This document shows positions 33,945-42,640 of a stretch of 64,000 nucleotides of DNA, in pieces. A program made the position numbers and the translations under genes. Source of the DNA: Planctomycetota bacterium (GTDB lineage: Bacteria; Planctomycetota; Phycisphaerae; Phycisphaerales; SM1A02); the NCBI GenBank assembly GCA_022574595.1, contig JACZRS010000004.1:62001-126000 (forward strand), in the 5' to 3' direction. The notes beneath the pieces are model-generated. The model had not been told where the DNA came from. It saw nothing but the letters and a program-made list of their open reading frames with translations, and ran no database searches. Position 1 is the stretch's first letter. Each line of letters starts with the position of its first letter.

Positions 33945-34871
33945 ATGTCTCTGGTTCTGTACAATCTTCTTGCTGTGCATGCAATAATAGACCCAATTTG
34001 CGAGCCATCTATCCTTGAGGATCTGCGAGGCGAAATCGAGTCCGATCTATCCATGCGATTGGATGCCTTGACAGGCCCTAAGAGCCTACAAGATGCTATC
34101 AAGTATTCAGTCCTAAACGGCGGAAAGAGACTCAGACCTGCCTTAACCCTCCTTAGCTGCCAAGCAGCTGGTGGTGACAAATGCGATGCCCTGGCAGCTG
34201 GATCAGCACTGGAGCTAATACACAGCTTCAGCCTGGTCCATGATGATTTGCCTGCTATGGATGATGATAAGCTGCGTCGTGGTCAACCTACTCTCCATAT
34301 CAAAACAGGTGAGGCTATGGCAATCCTTGCTGGTGATGCCATGATGTCACTGGCATTTCAGTGGATTACAGACCCGCAGCAAGATGTTTCTATAGGTAAC
34401 CAACTGACTCAGGAATTGGCTGATGCAACCACGCGCATGATCGTGGGCCAGGTATATGACACTTTGGGTGGCTTTGCAGCAGATTCAACACCAGCACAGA
34501 AGCTGAAACTTACTCATCAGAATAAGACCGCAGCTTTGATACGGGCTGCTTGTCGTATGGGTGGAATTTGTGCTGATTCATCGGATGAGCAACTAAAAGC
34601 ACTAACCACCTATGGGGAAGCGATTGGGCTGATGTTTCAAATAGTAGATGATCTGATTGATGTTACACAGAGTACGGAGCATGTAGGTAAGGCCACGGGT
34701 AAGGATCAGCAGGCTGGGAAACTCACATACCCGGGAGTATTTGGCCCAGATGAATCCAAAGCCCAGGTACTTCACCTGCGTAATGAGGCGAAAAAAGCTG
34801 TCATACCCCTAGGAGACTTGGCTCATCCATTAATTGAACTTTGCGATTATATGGCCGTACGTACCAAGTGA
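33945..34871 (+). CDS. ispA: Polyprenyl diphosphate synthase (FPP/GGPP synthase-like)
   Basis: 308 residues. YSVLNGGKRLRPALTLLSC is the conserved start of the catalytic core. The first aspartate-rich motif is HDDLPAMDDDKLRRG and the second is QIVDDLIDVT, with GKATGKDQQAGKLTYPG between the second motif and the C terminus as in FPP and GGPP synthases. It condenses IPP with allylic diphosphates. Chain length cannot be fixed without modelling. It is divergent from exbB with only about 35 bases between and lies 138 bases before dxs, as ispA often does. Confidence 0.9.
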   Translation: MSLVLYNLLAVHAIIDPICEPSILEDLRGEIESDLSMRLDALTGPKSLQDAIKYSVLNGGKRLRPALTLLSCQAAGGDKCDALAAGSALELIHSFSLVHDDLPAMDDDKLRRGQPTLHIKTGEAMAILAGDAMMSLAFQWITDPQQDVSIGNQLTQELADATTRMIVGQVYDTLGGFAADSTPAQKLKLTHQNKTAALIRAACRMGGICADSSDEQLKALTTYGEAIGLMFQIVDDLIDVTQSTEHVGKATGKDQQAGKLTYPGVFGPDESKAQVLHLRNEAKKAVIPLGDLAHPLIELCDYMAVRTK

Positions 34872-35009
34872 GGCTACGCTTACCTTTGATAGAGAGATAA
34901 TTCTCTTGCAAGAAATCCAGGGCTTCTGTGACCTGTCCAGCCGAGGAATTGTCAAGATCCCGTAATATGTACTTTTTCTATATCTTTCATCGATAGAAGA
35001 TCGGATGAA

Positions 35010-37019
35010 ATGCAGCTGAAGATTCTCCCAGGCCTAACCGGGCCAGCTGACCTTAAAGCACTCTCGATCAACCAACTACCCGAGTTGGCTGCTGAGATTC
35101 GCCATGCCATCTGCGAACAGGTGATGCACACTGGTGGACATTTCGCACCAAACTTGGGCGTAGTCGAACTGACCATTGCTCTGCACTATGTGTTTGACTT
35201 CGCATGGGATCGGCTGCTCTTTGATGTTGGACATCAGTGCTATCCGCACAAATTGCTGACCGGTCGATACTCGATGCTGCCAACACTTCGCAAAACCGGA
35301 GGCATGGCTGGCTTCCCCGAACCACAAGAATCCGACTATGACCTGTTCTCGGTTGGTCATGCAGGAACTGCAATATCAACCGCAGTAGGAATGGCGCGAG
35401 GCGATCTGCTCAACAGCGAATCATTTGACCCACAAGATAATCCAGATGGGCGAAGAGTCGTCGCACTTGTTGGCGATGCATCAATAGTCAACGGCGTAGC
35501 CATGGAAGGGCTCAATAACGCTGGAACACTAAAGCGGCAATTGCTGGTGGTATTTAACGATAACGGAATGGCCATCGCTAACCCTCAAGGCGCACTCGCA
35601 GCCTACTTTGATCGAATACGTATAAACCCAGCTTACCGAAAAGTTAAACAAGCTGCTAAAGACGTAGTCCAACACCTGCCTGGTGGATCGATGATCGGTG
35701 AAATGTATCACCGTATGGGTGAAATCGCCAAAGACGCTATCGCAGAAGACGCTTGGTTTGAGAAATTTGGCTTGCTAACTGTTGGGCCCATTGATGGACA
35801 CGATTTGCCCACGCTTATCGATATGCTGCTTGAGGTTAAGAACTTTGATAGGCCCATGGTTCTGCACGTTCATACAGTTAAAGGTAAGGGATACCGCTTT
35901 GCTGAGGGTGATGCGACAACTTTCCATTCACCTAAACCTTTTACAGTCCAAAACGGCTCAAAGCTAACCAGCGAAGGTTGCAAGGTCGAACTTGTTAGCT
36001 CAGGCAGATCATTTACATCTGCGTTTTCTGATGCGCTTTCAGATATAATGAAGGGCGATGACAAGGTTGTGACATGTACCGCAGCCATGTCAGATGGAAC
36101 CGGACTAACAAAGATCATCAAGGATTTTCCCGAGCGCAGTTGGGATACTGGCATCTGCGAATCACATGCAATGGACATGATGGCTGGACTGGCAAAGACC
36201 GGTTTCCGTCCATTCTTTGCGGTTTACTCCACATTCCTTCAAAGAGCTTTTGACCAGGCGTTTCAAGAAGTAGCGTTGCAAGGCCTTGCAGTACGTTTAT
36301 GTTTGGATCGAGCAGGTTTGGTCGGCGGCGATGGAGCCATACACCAAGGATTCTGTGACATAAGCCTCCTTAGAGTTTTTCCAAAATCTACACTAACCGC
36401 AGCAATGGACGAGCCAAGCCTTCGCGCTGCACTTGAGTTTATGCGGGAATATGAAGATGGCATAAGCTGTGTGCGCTATCCTCGCGATTCTGTCAGCGAT
36501 TTATTTACTAACGAAGATTGCCCCCCATTTGAGCTGGGCAAGGCGCGGCCACTTCGAATTCATAAAAAGCCCGATGTAGCAATCCTTGGCTACGGAGTCA
36601 TGGCTATCGAAGCAATCAAAGCCGTTGACATTCTCGACGGCGAGTATCGCGTTAATGTTTATGATGCAAGATTCGCTAAGCCGGTGGATACGCAGTTGAT
36701 TGCATCATTAACCCAGCGCAACATTCCAATCATAACAGTCGAAGACCACGGCCTCGAAGGCGGCTTTGGTTCATGTGTGATAGATTCATGCCACGACCAG
36801 GGTATTGATACAAGTAATATCACCCGCTTGGGTATTCCCATGAGATGGATCTACCAAGGTGCACGTACTGACCAACTAGAAGAGTGTGGCCTTGATGCCC
36901 CAAGCATCGCTCGCACAATTCGCAAAGTGGTAGATACATCTGTCGCTGCCCCAATTATTACGGTTGAACCCAAGCACACCAAAGCAGCCGTAAGCAGCCA
37001 CTCCGACATCACGTCCTAA
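35010..37019 (+). CDS. dxs: 1-deoxy-D-xylulose-5-phosphate synthase
   Basis: 669 residues. Family landmarks include THGG-like HTGGHFAPNLGVVELTIALH, FDVGHQCYPHKLLTGR, VGHAGTAISTAVGMA and the thiamine-diphosphate motif LVGDASIVNGVAMEGLNNAG ... VVFNDNGMAI. In that motif the usual GDG is GDA. The transketolase pyrimidine domain (DTGICESHAMDMMAGLA, then RLCLDRAGLVGGDGAIHQG) and a C-terminal domain (ITVEDHGLEGGFGS) follow. It makes DXP from pyruvate and glyceraldehyde-3-phosphate, the first MEP step. It is probably in one unit with the prenyl synthase upstream. Confidence 0.95.
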   Translation: MQLKILPGLTGPADLKALSINQLPELAAEIRHAICEQVMHTGGHFAPNLGVVELTIALHYVFDFAWDRLLFDVGHQCYPHKLLTGRYSMLPTLRKTGGMAGFPEPQESDYDLFSVGHAGTAISTAVGMARGDLLNSESFDPQDNPDGRRVVALVGDASIVNGVAMEGLNNAGTLKRQLLVVFNDNGMAIANPQGALAAYFDRIRINPAYRKVKQAAKDVVQHLPGGSMIGEMYHRMGEIAKDAIAEDAWFEKFGLLTVGPIDGHDLPTLIDMLLEVKNFDRPMVLHVHTVKGKGYRFAEGDATTFHSPKPFTVQNGSKLTSEGCKVELVSSGRSFTSAFSDALSDIMKGDDKVVTCTAAMSDGTGLTKIIKDFPERSWDTGICESHAMDMMAGLAKTGFRPFFAVYSTFLQRAFDQAFQEVALQGLAVRLCLDRAGLVGGDGAIHQGFCDISLLRVFPKSTLTAAMDEPSLRAALEFMREYEDGISCVRYPRDSVSDLFTNEDCPPFELGKARPLRIHKKPDVAILGYGVMAIEAIKAVDILDGEYRVNVYDARFAKPVDTQLIASLTQRNIPIITVEDHGLEGGFGSCVIDSCHDQGIDTSNITRLGIPMRWIYQGARTDQLEECGLDAPSIARTIRKVVDTSVAAPIITVEPKHTKAAVSSHSDITS

Positions 37020-37036
37020 ATAATTACTAGTGAAGA

Positions 37037-37135
37037 CCCGTTTAGCCGCGCCCCGACAGGGAAGCGTTTGAAGAAGGCATCATGGCATCATGGCATCAAG
37101 AAAACCCCCGTTTAGCCGGCGGGCTTGACCCGCTG
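37037..37135. repeat. Dispersed CGTTTAGC-type repeats (two copies) with short direct repeats between
   Basis: ACCCGTTTAGCCGCG begins at 37036 and CCCGTTTAGCCGGCGGGC at 37107. The second contains the hairpin AGCCGGCGGGCTTGACCCGCTG. A 26-base core (37110-37135) recurs in inverted orientation at 49547-49572 with one mismatch. Between the two copies is a small direct repeat of GGCATCAT, and a similar GGCATCA-AGGCATTATGGCAT string occurs near the copy at 49487. The stretch lies between dxs and the beta-helix gene and holds no gene. Confidence 0.7.
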
Positions 37136-37276
37136 TGAAATGTAAAAAACACGCCGCACCCGCAGCCATGGAACAGAATACAGCGAAAAAGACATCCCTT
37201 CCCGTAACCCCTCCGGCGCGTTAGGATGGTAGCATCAATTATCCGGGCAACTGTGGATCTAATAGGAGGCTGAGCA

Positions 37277-38821
37277 ATGTTATTGAGATTGAAATCCGTT
37301 AAACAACTTGCTACGATCACGGTCCTCGTCTTCACGGCAACTGCGAACGCAACCATTTACAATGTCCCCGGCGACTATGCAACAATCCAGGAAGCCATTG
37401 CCGCAGTCAAGGACGGCGACGAAATCGTCGTCGCACCCGGCACTTACAACGAAGCGATCGACTTCCTAGGAAAACCAATCACGATAATCAGTTCCGGCGG
37501 TGCAGAAGTAACCACCATCGATGGAACCGGATTGAACACAAGCGTAGTTTCGTGCATCAATCTTGAAGGCGCAGATACTGTGCTGGAAGGATTCACAATA
37601 ACCGGCGGCAATGCGCTCGACGGCGGCGGAATGTACAACCAGTTCAGCGATCCGACAGTGACCAGTTGCAGGTTCATTCAGAATGCCGCAATCTCCTGGG
37701 GTGGCGGAATGTACAACAGCTTCAGCGATCCGACGTTGTCTGACTGTGTTTTTTCTTCGAATAGTGCTGTACAAGGGGGTGGCATGGTGGTCTCAAATGA
37801 AAGCAACCCGACGATTTCCGATTGTACATTCAGCGGAAACACTGCCAGCGAATTTGGTGGCGGAATACGGTTTACAAAAGGATCCTACATAGTGACCAAT
37901 TGCACTTTTGTCGAAAACATTGCCGAAGGCTTTCTTGGTGGCGGAGCCATTTGGGTTTTTGCCAACCAAGAGATTGATTTGACGGTGATCGATTCAAGCT
38001 TCATCGGGAATTCGGCCCCGTCTGGAAGGGGAGGGGCAATCCGAGCATCAACGTTGACCGCGTCCGGCTGTTCATTCATTGATAATAGTGCAGGTCTGTT
38101 AGGCGGTGCTTTGTATCTTAATGGAGATATTTTTGGGGCACCTGCGGGATCCTTTTGCTTATCCAATTGCTTGTTGGCCCAGAACGATGCCCTTTTCGGG
38201 GGCGGTATTTTTCATGAGTCCGAATTATCAATCCTCTCAGTAGCAAATTGCACTGTCACTAATAATACCGCAGGCATCGGAGGGGGAATCCTTACTGATG
38301 ATTTGACAGTTCTATTCCTCGATAATTCGATATTATGGGATAACCAGCCGGAACAATTACTTAACGACGATATATCAGTGGTTATGGTGAGCTATTCGAA
38401 CATACAGGGAGGTTGGCCCGGTCTGGGCAACATAAATGCTAATCCACTCTTTGTTGATCCGGACAACGATGACTACCGACTCGCAGCCACATCACCATGT
38501 ATCGATGCTGCTAACAACAACGCAGTACCTAAGGGTATTGAAACAGACCTCGGCGGCGATCCCCGCTTCGTTGATGATCCGGATACGCCAGACACAGGTG
38601 TAGGAACTCCGCCTCTCGTTGACATGGGCGCGTATGAATTCCAACTTGTGGCTTGCCCGTGGGATCTTGATGGCGACGGCTCGGTCGGCATAAGCGATCT
38701 ACTTCATTTATTTGGCAATTGGGGTTCTAATCCTGGCAACCCTGCTGATTTTGATAAGGATGGCTTCGTTAACACTAATGATCTGCTCATCCTCTTCGCA
38801 AACTGGGGACCGTGTCCCTAA
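37277..38821 (+). CDS. Secreted right-handed beta-helix protein with C-terminal dockerin-type module
   Basis: 514 residues; AGGAGG lies seven bases before the ATG. A signal peptide (LATITVLVFTATANA) precedes a pectate-lyase-like helix opening NVPGDYATIQEAIAAVKDGD. There are at least seven coils carrying the polymorphic-membrane-protein pattern, for example GGGMYN...SDPTVTSCRF and NCTFVENIAEG. A segment ending VDMGAYEFQ closes the helix (a pattern I recall as the choice-of-anchor Q region). The C terminus carries two calcium-loop repeats, DLDGDGSVGISDLLHLFGNWG and DKDGFVNTNDLLILFANWG. Such proteins are exported and surface-associated; a carbohydrate ligand is possible but catalytic residues are not evident. 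Confidence 0.85.
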   Translation: MLLRLKSVKQLATITVLVFTATANATIYNVPGDYATIQEAIAAVKDGDEIVVAPGTYNEAIDFLGKPITIISSGGAEVTTIDGTGLNTSVVSCINLEGADTVLEGFTITGGNALDGGGMYNQFSDPTVTSCRFIQNAAISWGGGMYNSFSDPTLSDCVFSSNSAVQGGGMVVSNESNPTISDCTFSGNTASEFGGGIRFTKGSYIVTNCTFVENIAEGFLGGGAIWVFANQEIDLTVIDSSFIGNSAPSGRGGAIRASTLTASGCSFIDNSAGLLGGALYLNGDIFGAPAGSFCLSNCLLAQNDALFGGGIFHESELSILSVANCTVTNNTAGIGGGILTDDLTVLFLDNSILWDNQPEQLLNDDISVVMVSYSNIQGGWPGLGNINANPLFVDPDNDDYRLAATSPCIDAANNNAVPKGIETDLGGDPRFVDDPDTPDTGVGTPPLVDMGAYEFQLVACPWDLDGDGSVGISDLLHLFGNWGSNPGNPADFDKDGFVNTNDLLILFANWGPCP

Positions 38822-38879
38822 GAAGAAGGCACTTGGCACTAAGCATTAGGCACTTGTGAAGATAATTAACTCCCCTTGA

Positions 38880-38912
38880 CGCCAATGGATAGCAATCCAT
38901 TGGGTTCTTTTG
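38880..38912 (+). terminator. Hairpin terminator of the GGATAGCAATCC family
   Basis: A perfect 9-bp stem CCAATGGAT-AGCA-ATCCATTGG (38882-38903) is followed by GTTCTTTTG. It lies 60 bases after the beta-helix gene and is likely its terminator. A sister element with a compensatory base-pair change is at 49449-49477. Confidence 0.75.
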
Positions 38913-38957
38913 TAAAGGTACTAAAAGAAAAAAGCAAAGAAAAGACCCTCACCCTAG

Positions 38958-38985
38958 CCCTCTCCCAAGGGGAGAGGGGATAAGA
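38958..38985. repeat. CCCTCTCCC hairpin repeat, copy 1
   Basis: A 28-base element containing CCTCTCCC-AAG-GGGAGAGG is repeated exactly at 56521-56548. Both copies are preceded by ACCCTCACC. It lies in the ~300-base gap between the beta-helix gene and the GldA-like gene; besides this and the terminator the gap holds only low-complexity A/G-rich sequence. Confidence 0.8.
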
Positions 38986-39119
38986 TAAGAGCGGTATTCT
39001 GATATCCTGTCGCGGCTTTGGGCAAATCAAGATTTGCTGCCTATCCTAACTTTTTTAATATGCTTAGTAAGAAATCTCCGCTTGAAGCGTCTTTTAAGCT
39101 TAATAGAGGATTTTTGAAT

Positions 39120-39857
39120 ATGAATGACACTGCCAATAAACCCATGATCGAAGCGATTGGGCTTTGTAAGAATTTCGGCGACTTCGCTGCGGTTAGGGAT
39201 TTGTCCTTTTCCATCCCCAAGGGGCAAGTTGTGGCTTTTCTTGGTCCTAACGGAGCAGGAAAAAGCACAACCATGCGTTTGCTCACAGGTTATCTTGCAC
39301 CATCCGCAGGCACAGCTAAAATCGCTGGTTTCGACATGGCAACTGACCGACTTGAGGGGGCTAAGCAACTAGGATATCTGCCAGAAAACGGCCCGCTTTA
39401 TGATGACATGACCCCAAAATCATTACTTGAGTTCTTTGCCAACGCGCGGGGCATGACTCCAGCAAAACGTAAGGACCGCATAGATAAAGTCGTACAGCTT
39501 TGTCACCTTGAAGGTGTTACAGGTAAAGCAATTGGTAAACTCTCACGTGGTTACCGTCAACGAGTAGGCATGGCTCAGGTTCTCCTGCATGAACCGGATG
39601 TATTAATTCTTGATGAACCCACAGCCGGGCTTGATCCAAATCAGATTCGAGATGTGCGCGAAACCATCCGCAAGCTGGGGCGCAACAAGACTATCTTACT
39701 GTCAACCCATATTCTCCAAGAAGTAGAAGCCATGGCTGATCGACTCATTTTTATTGATGAAGGCAAACTTGTTTACGATGGAACGGTTGAGGAATTAAAT
39801 AAGCAAGGCCAATCACTGGATGAACGCTTTGCGGACTTAACTACTTCTGCTGCATAA
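39120..39857 (+). CDS. ABC transporter ATP-binding protein, GldA-like
   Basis: 245 residues from the ATG at 39120 (AGAGGA upstream); a TTG 34 codons earlier gives a non-homologous leader and is rejected. Walker A is FLGPNGAGKSTTMRLL, the signature is KLSRGYRQRVGMAQ, Walker B is VLILDEPTAGLDPNQI, and the H-loop is LLSTHILQEVEAM. The closest recognisable type is GldA of the Bacteroidetes gliding-type ABC system and related ABC-2 exporters. It is followed by a fused GldF-GldG permease and a DUF4340 protein, forming one operon. Confidence 0.9.
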   Translation: MNDTANKPMIEAIGLCKNFGDFAAVRDLSFSIPKGQVVAFLGPNGAGKSTTMRLLTGYLAPSAGTAKIAGFDMATDRLEGAKQLGYLPENGPLYDDMTPKSLLEFFANARGMTPAKRKDRIDKVVQLCHLEGVTGKAIGKLSRGYRQRVGMAQVLLHEPDVLILDEPTAGLDPNQIRDVRETIRKLGRNKTILLSTHILQEVEAMADRLIFIDEGKLVYDGTVEELNKQGQSLDERFADLTTSAA

Positions 39858-39900
39858 TGATTATGTATTTTCCTGACATATTTGACTTTGAGGTCACTAC

Positions 39901-42603
39901 ATGAACACCAACGTGGTTTTAGCGATTTTCCGGCGCAACTTCGTCAGCTATTTCAGCTCACCTATCGGCTACGTATTTATTTGTGCTTTTGTTTTGCTAA
40001 GCGCCTTTGCTGCGTTTTGGCCCAACGACTTCTTTGCAGCGAATTTGGCGAACTTGCAGCAGCTTAACAATCGTCTGCCATGGATAATGCTGGTTTTTAT
40101 CCCAGCGGTCACTATGGCAATTTGGACGCAGGAACGTGAGCGCGGCACCGATGAATTATTGCTTACACTTCCAGCTAAGGATCTGGAAATCGTTATTGGC
40201 AAATACCTGGCAGCACTATTTATCTTTACCGTCTCGCTGATTTTTTCGCTTTCAAATATCGGCATACTGATGGGGCTGGGCGATCCTGATCTTGGATTAT
40301 TAGTAGCAAACTATATCGGCTACTGGTTTGTAGGCGCCGCCATGCTCTCGGTGGGAATGGTTGCATCATTTCTAACTAGAAATCTAACCGTCAGCTTCAT
40401 TCTGGCCATGGCGTTTAATGCACCGCTGGTTTTCGCTTCCTATGCAGATGTGATTCATGGACGAGAATTAGCTTCGGTAATAAAGAGCCTGGGTGTCGCT
40501 GAACAATTCAGCGAAATGGGTCGCGGCGTTATATCGCTCTCCTCTGTAATCTTCTTTGTTTCGCTAATAGGCGTCATGCTCTACTTGAGTATGGTGCTTA
40601 TACGCAAGCGACATTGGGCCAACCGTAATGCGGGCATGCCTATGGCGCTGCACTATGCAGTAAGAGTAATAGCACTTGCGGTAATGGCAATCGGCGTAAA
40701 CGTTTTCGCATCTCGAATTGACATACGATTTGACGTTACTAGTGAACAGTTAAGCTCACTAAGCCCCAACACCCGCGATCTAATTGATCAGATCAATCCC
40801 GATCAGCCTGTATATATTGAAGCATATATCAGCTTGGAAGTACCTGAACGATTTGTTCAAACTCAGTTAACACTGATTTCATTACTAAATGAAATTGATG
40901 CAATGGCTGGAGATGATGTGATTGTGCGCATCAATTACACGGAGCTTTACAGTCAAGAAGCCCAGGAAGCGTTAGAGCAATTTGGCATCTCGCCGCGTAC
41001 CGTTCCTGTGATGAGCGCAGGCCGAGCTTCTCAGGAGGTCATATTCCTGGGCGCTGCGTTTATGTCTGGTCTTGACAGGGTTATCGTGCCGTTCTTCGAG
41101 CCGGGCGTAAGGGTTGAATATGAAACTGTCAGGTCAATAGCCACGGTCAGCCAACAAACTCGAAAACGCATTGGCGTGCTTGTTACTGATGCGCAGCTAT
41201 ATGGCGGCTTTGATATGCAGAGTATGTCATCTCGCCCCGATCAACAAATCATTACCGAACTAAACAAGCAATACGAAACCGTGAGGATTGATGCAATCAA
41301 ACCTATCCCAGATGATATTGACGTGCTGTTTGCGGTCCAGCCATCTACATTGCCCCAACAACAAATGAACAACTTTATCGATGCGGTTGCTAAGGGTATT
41401 CCTACCGCTATCTTTGAAGATCCCTTTCCTCGTGCAGATGCCAAAGTAGCTGCGACTAGCCAACGCCGTGTTCCCCCAGGCGGCAACAATCCGTTTCAGC
41501 AGCGTCCAGCGCCAGAGCCAAAGGGCGACATTAAACCGTTATGGGATATGCTGCAAATAGATTTTTTTGCTAGGCAGATCATTAAAGATGATTTTAATCC
41601 GCATCCGAGTTTTCCGAAACCTCGCGCTTTGCCGCCGGAATTTGTTTTTATTGGATATGGCTCGGGAACAGATGAGCCATTTTCTAACCAAAGTGCAATA
41701 ACCAGTGGTTTGCAGGAAATGATGTTCCTGTTTACTTGCCCGATGAGGCATCGCGCTGATGCAACAACCAACTTCACACCTTTGCTGACGACCGGCAACC
41801 AAACCGGACTCGTCAATTTCGATGATATGCAACTCAGATCGTTCTTTGGTCCAGGTGGACTTAACCCTAATAGACGGGTGCAGTTGACCAAGGAATCATA
41901 TACCATCGCAGCTCATATTCGTGGTCCAGTTGTTAGTTCCTCGCCTGGCGATTCTGAGACTAATCAACTAGCCCTCACTGAATTTAATGTCGTGGTAACT
42001 AGTGATATTGATCTTCTATATTCTGTATTCTTTAACTTGCGTGCCCAAGGCGATGCCAGCAACCAAGTATCTTTGAGTCTGGATAACATTACTTACGTGC
42101 TTAATGTTCTTGATGAACTGGCGGGGGATGATCGATTCATTGATATTAGAAAACGCAGACGAGTACATCGCGCCCTAACAGCTGTGGAAAGCAAGACCGA
42201 ACAGGCGCGTGATGATGCCAGCGAAAAACGCGAACAATTTCAAGCTGAGTATGAAGAAAAACGCAATGAGGAGAGTCAGCGTTTAGATGCCCAGATCCAG
42301 GAACTTCAGAATCGAGAAGGAATAGACGTGCAGCAGATGGCTCTTGAAGTTCAGGCTATGATTCAAAATCGCGAAAAGAGATTATCCGCAACAACTGAGC
42401 GATTGCAGCGAGCTCGTGAAAAAGCCATTGATGGCATAGAGCGAGATCTGGCTATACATATCCGAGATGTGCAGCGTGGTTACAAGATATTTGCGGTTAC
42501 AATCCCTCCCATTCCACCACTTGCAGTTGGTGTTGTAGTATATCTGCGCCGGCGAAAGATTGAACATATTGGTTCGCCTAAGCAGAGGTTGAAATCAAGT
42601 TGA
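39901..42603 (+). CDS. Fused GldF-GldG ABC permease / auxiliary protein
   Basis: 900 residues. Residues 1-240 form an ABC-2 permease with six helices (GldF type: YFSSPIGYVFICAFVLLSAF near the start, WTQERERGTDELLLTLP in the first loop). A further helix around ALAVMAIGVNVFASR begins the GldG part, with a large extracytoplasmic domain (about 270-740; SSLSPNTRDLIDQI, DRVIVPFFEPG, IGVLVTDAQLYGG). A charged coiled coil (about 755-865) and a final helix (FAVTIPPIPPLAVGVVVYL) end the protein. In Flavobacteria GldF and GldG are separate, so this is a natural fusion. Substrate unknown; gliding itself cannot be inferred. Confidence 0.88.
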   Translation: MNTNVVLAIFRRNFVSYFSSPIGYVFICAFVLLSAFAAFWPNDFFAANLANLQQLNNRLPWIMLVFIPAVTMAIWTQERERGTDELLLTLPAKDLEIVIGKYLAALFIFTVSLIFSLSNIGILMGLGDPDLGLLVANYIGYWFVGAAMLSVGMVASFLTRNLTVSFILAMAFNAPLVFASYADVIHGRELASVIKSLGVAEQFSEMGRGVISLSSVIFFVSLIGVMLYLSMVLIRKRHWANRNAGMPMALHYAVRVIALAVMAIGVNVFASRIDIRFDVTSEQLSSLSPNTRDLIDQINPDQPVYIEAYISLEVPERFVQTQLTLISLLNEIDAMAGDDVIVRINYTELYSQEAQEALEQFGISPRTVPVMSAGRASQEVIFLGAAFMSGLDRVIVPFFEPGVRVEYETVRSIATVSQQTRKRIGVLVTDAQLYGGFDMQSMSSRPDQQIITELNKQYETVRIDAIKPIPDDIDVLFAVQPSTLPQQQMNNFIDAVAKGIPTAIFEDPFPRADAKVAATSQRRVPPGGNNPFQQRPAPEPKGDIKPLWDMLQIDFFARQIIKDDFNPHPSFPKPRALPPEFVFIGYGSGTDEPFSNQSAITSGLQEMMFLFTCPMRHRADATTNFTPLLTTGNQTGLVNFDDMQLRSFFGPGGLNPNRRVQLTKESYTIAAHIRGPVVSSSPGDSETNQLALTEFNVVVTSDIDLLYSVFFNLRAQGDASNQVSLSLDNITYVLNVLDELAGDDRFIDIRKRRRVHRALTAVESKTEQARDDASEKREQFQAEYEEKRNEESQRLDAQIQELQNREGIDVQQMALEVQAMIQNREKRLSATTERLQRAREKAIDGIERDLAIHIRDVQRGYKIFAVTIPPIPPLAVGVVVYLRRRKIEHIGSPKQRLKSS

Positions 42604-42640
42604 GGATTTACTTACACTCCAATTAAGGAGTAATAGATTT

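Noticed and set aside
37072-37100. GGCATCAT repeats as a possible CRISPR or microsatellite array
   Set aside because: Only about three 8-9 base units occur with no spacers, so it is a short local repeat and not an array.
39018-39119. Upstream TTG start for the GldA-like ATPase
   Set aside because: The extra 34 residues have no counterpart in ABC ATPases, and a ribosome site precedes the ATG at 39120.
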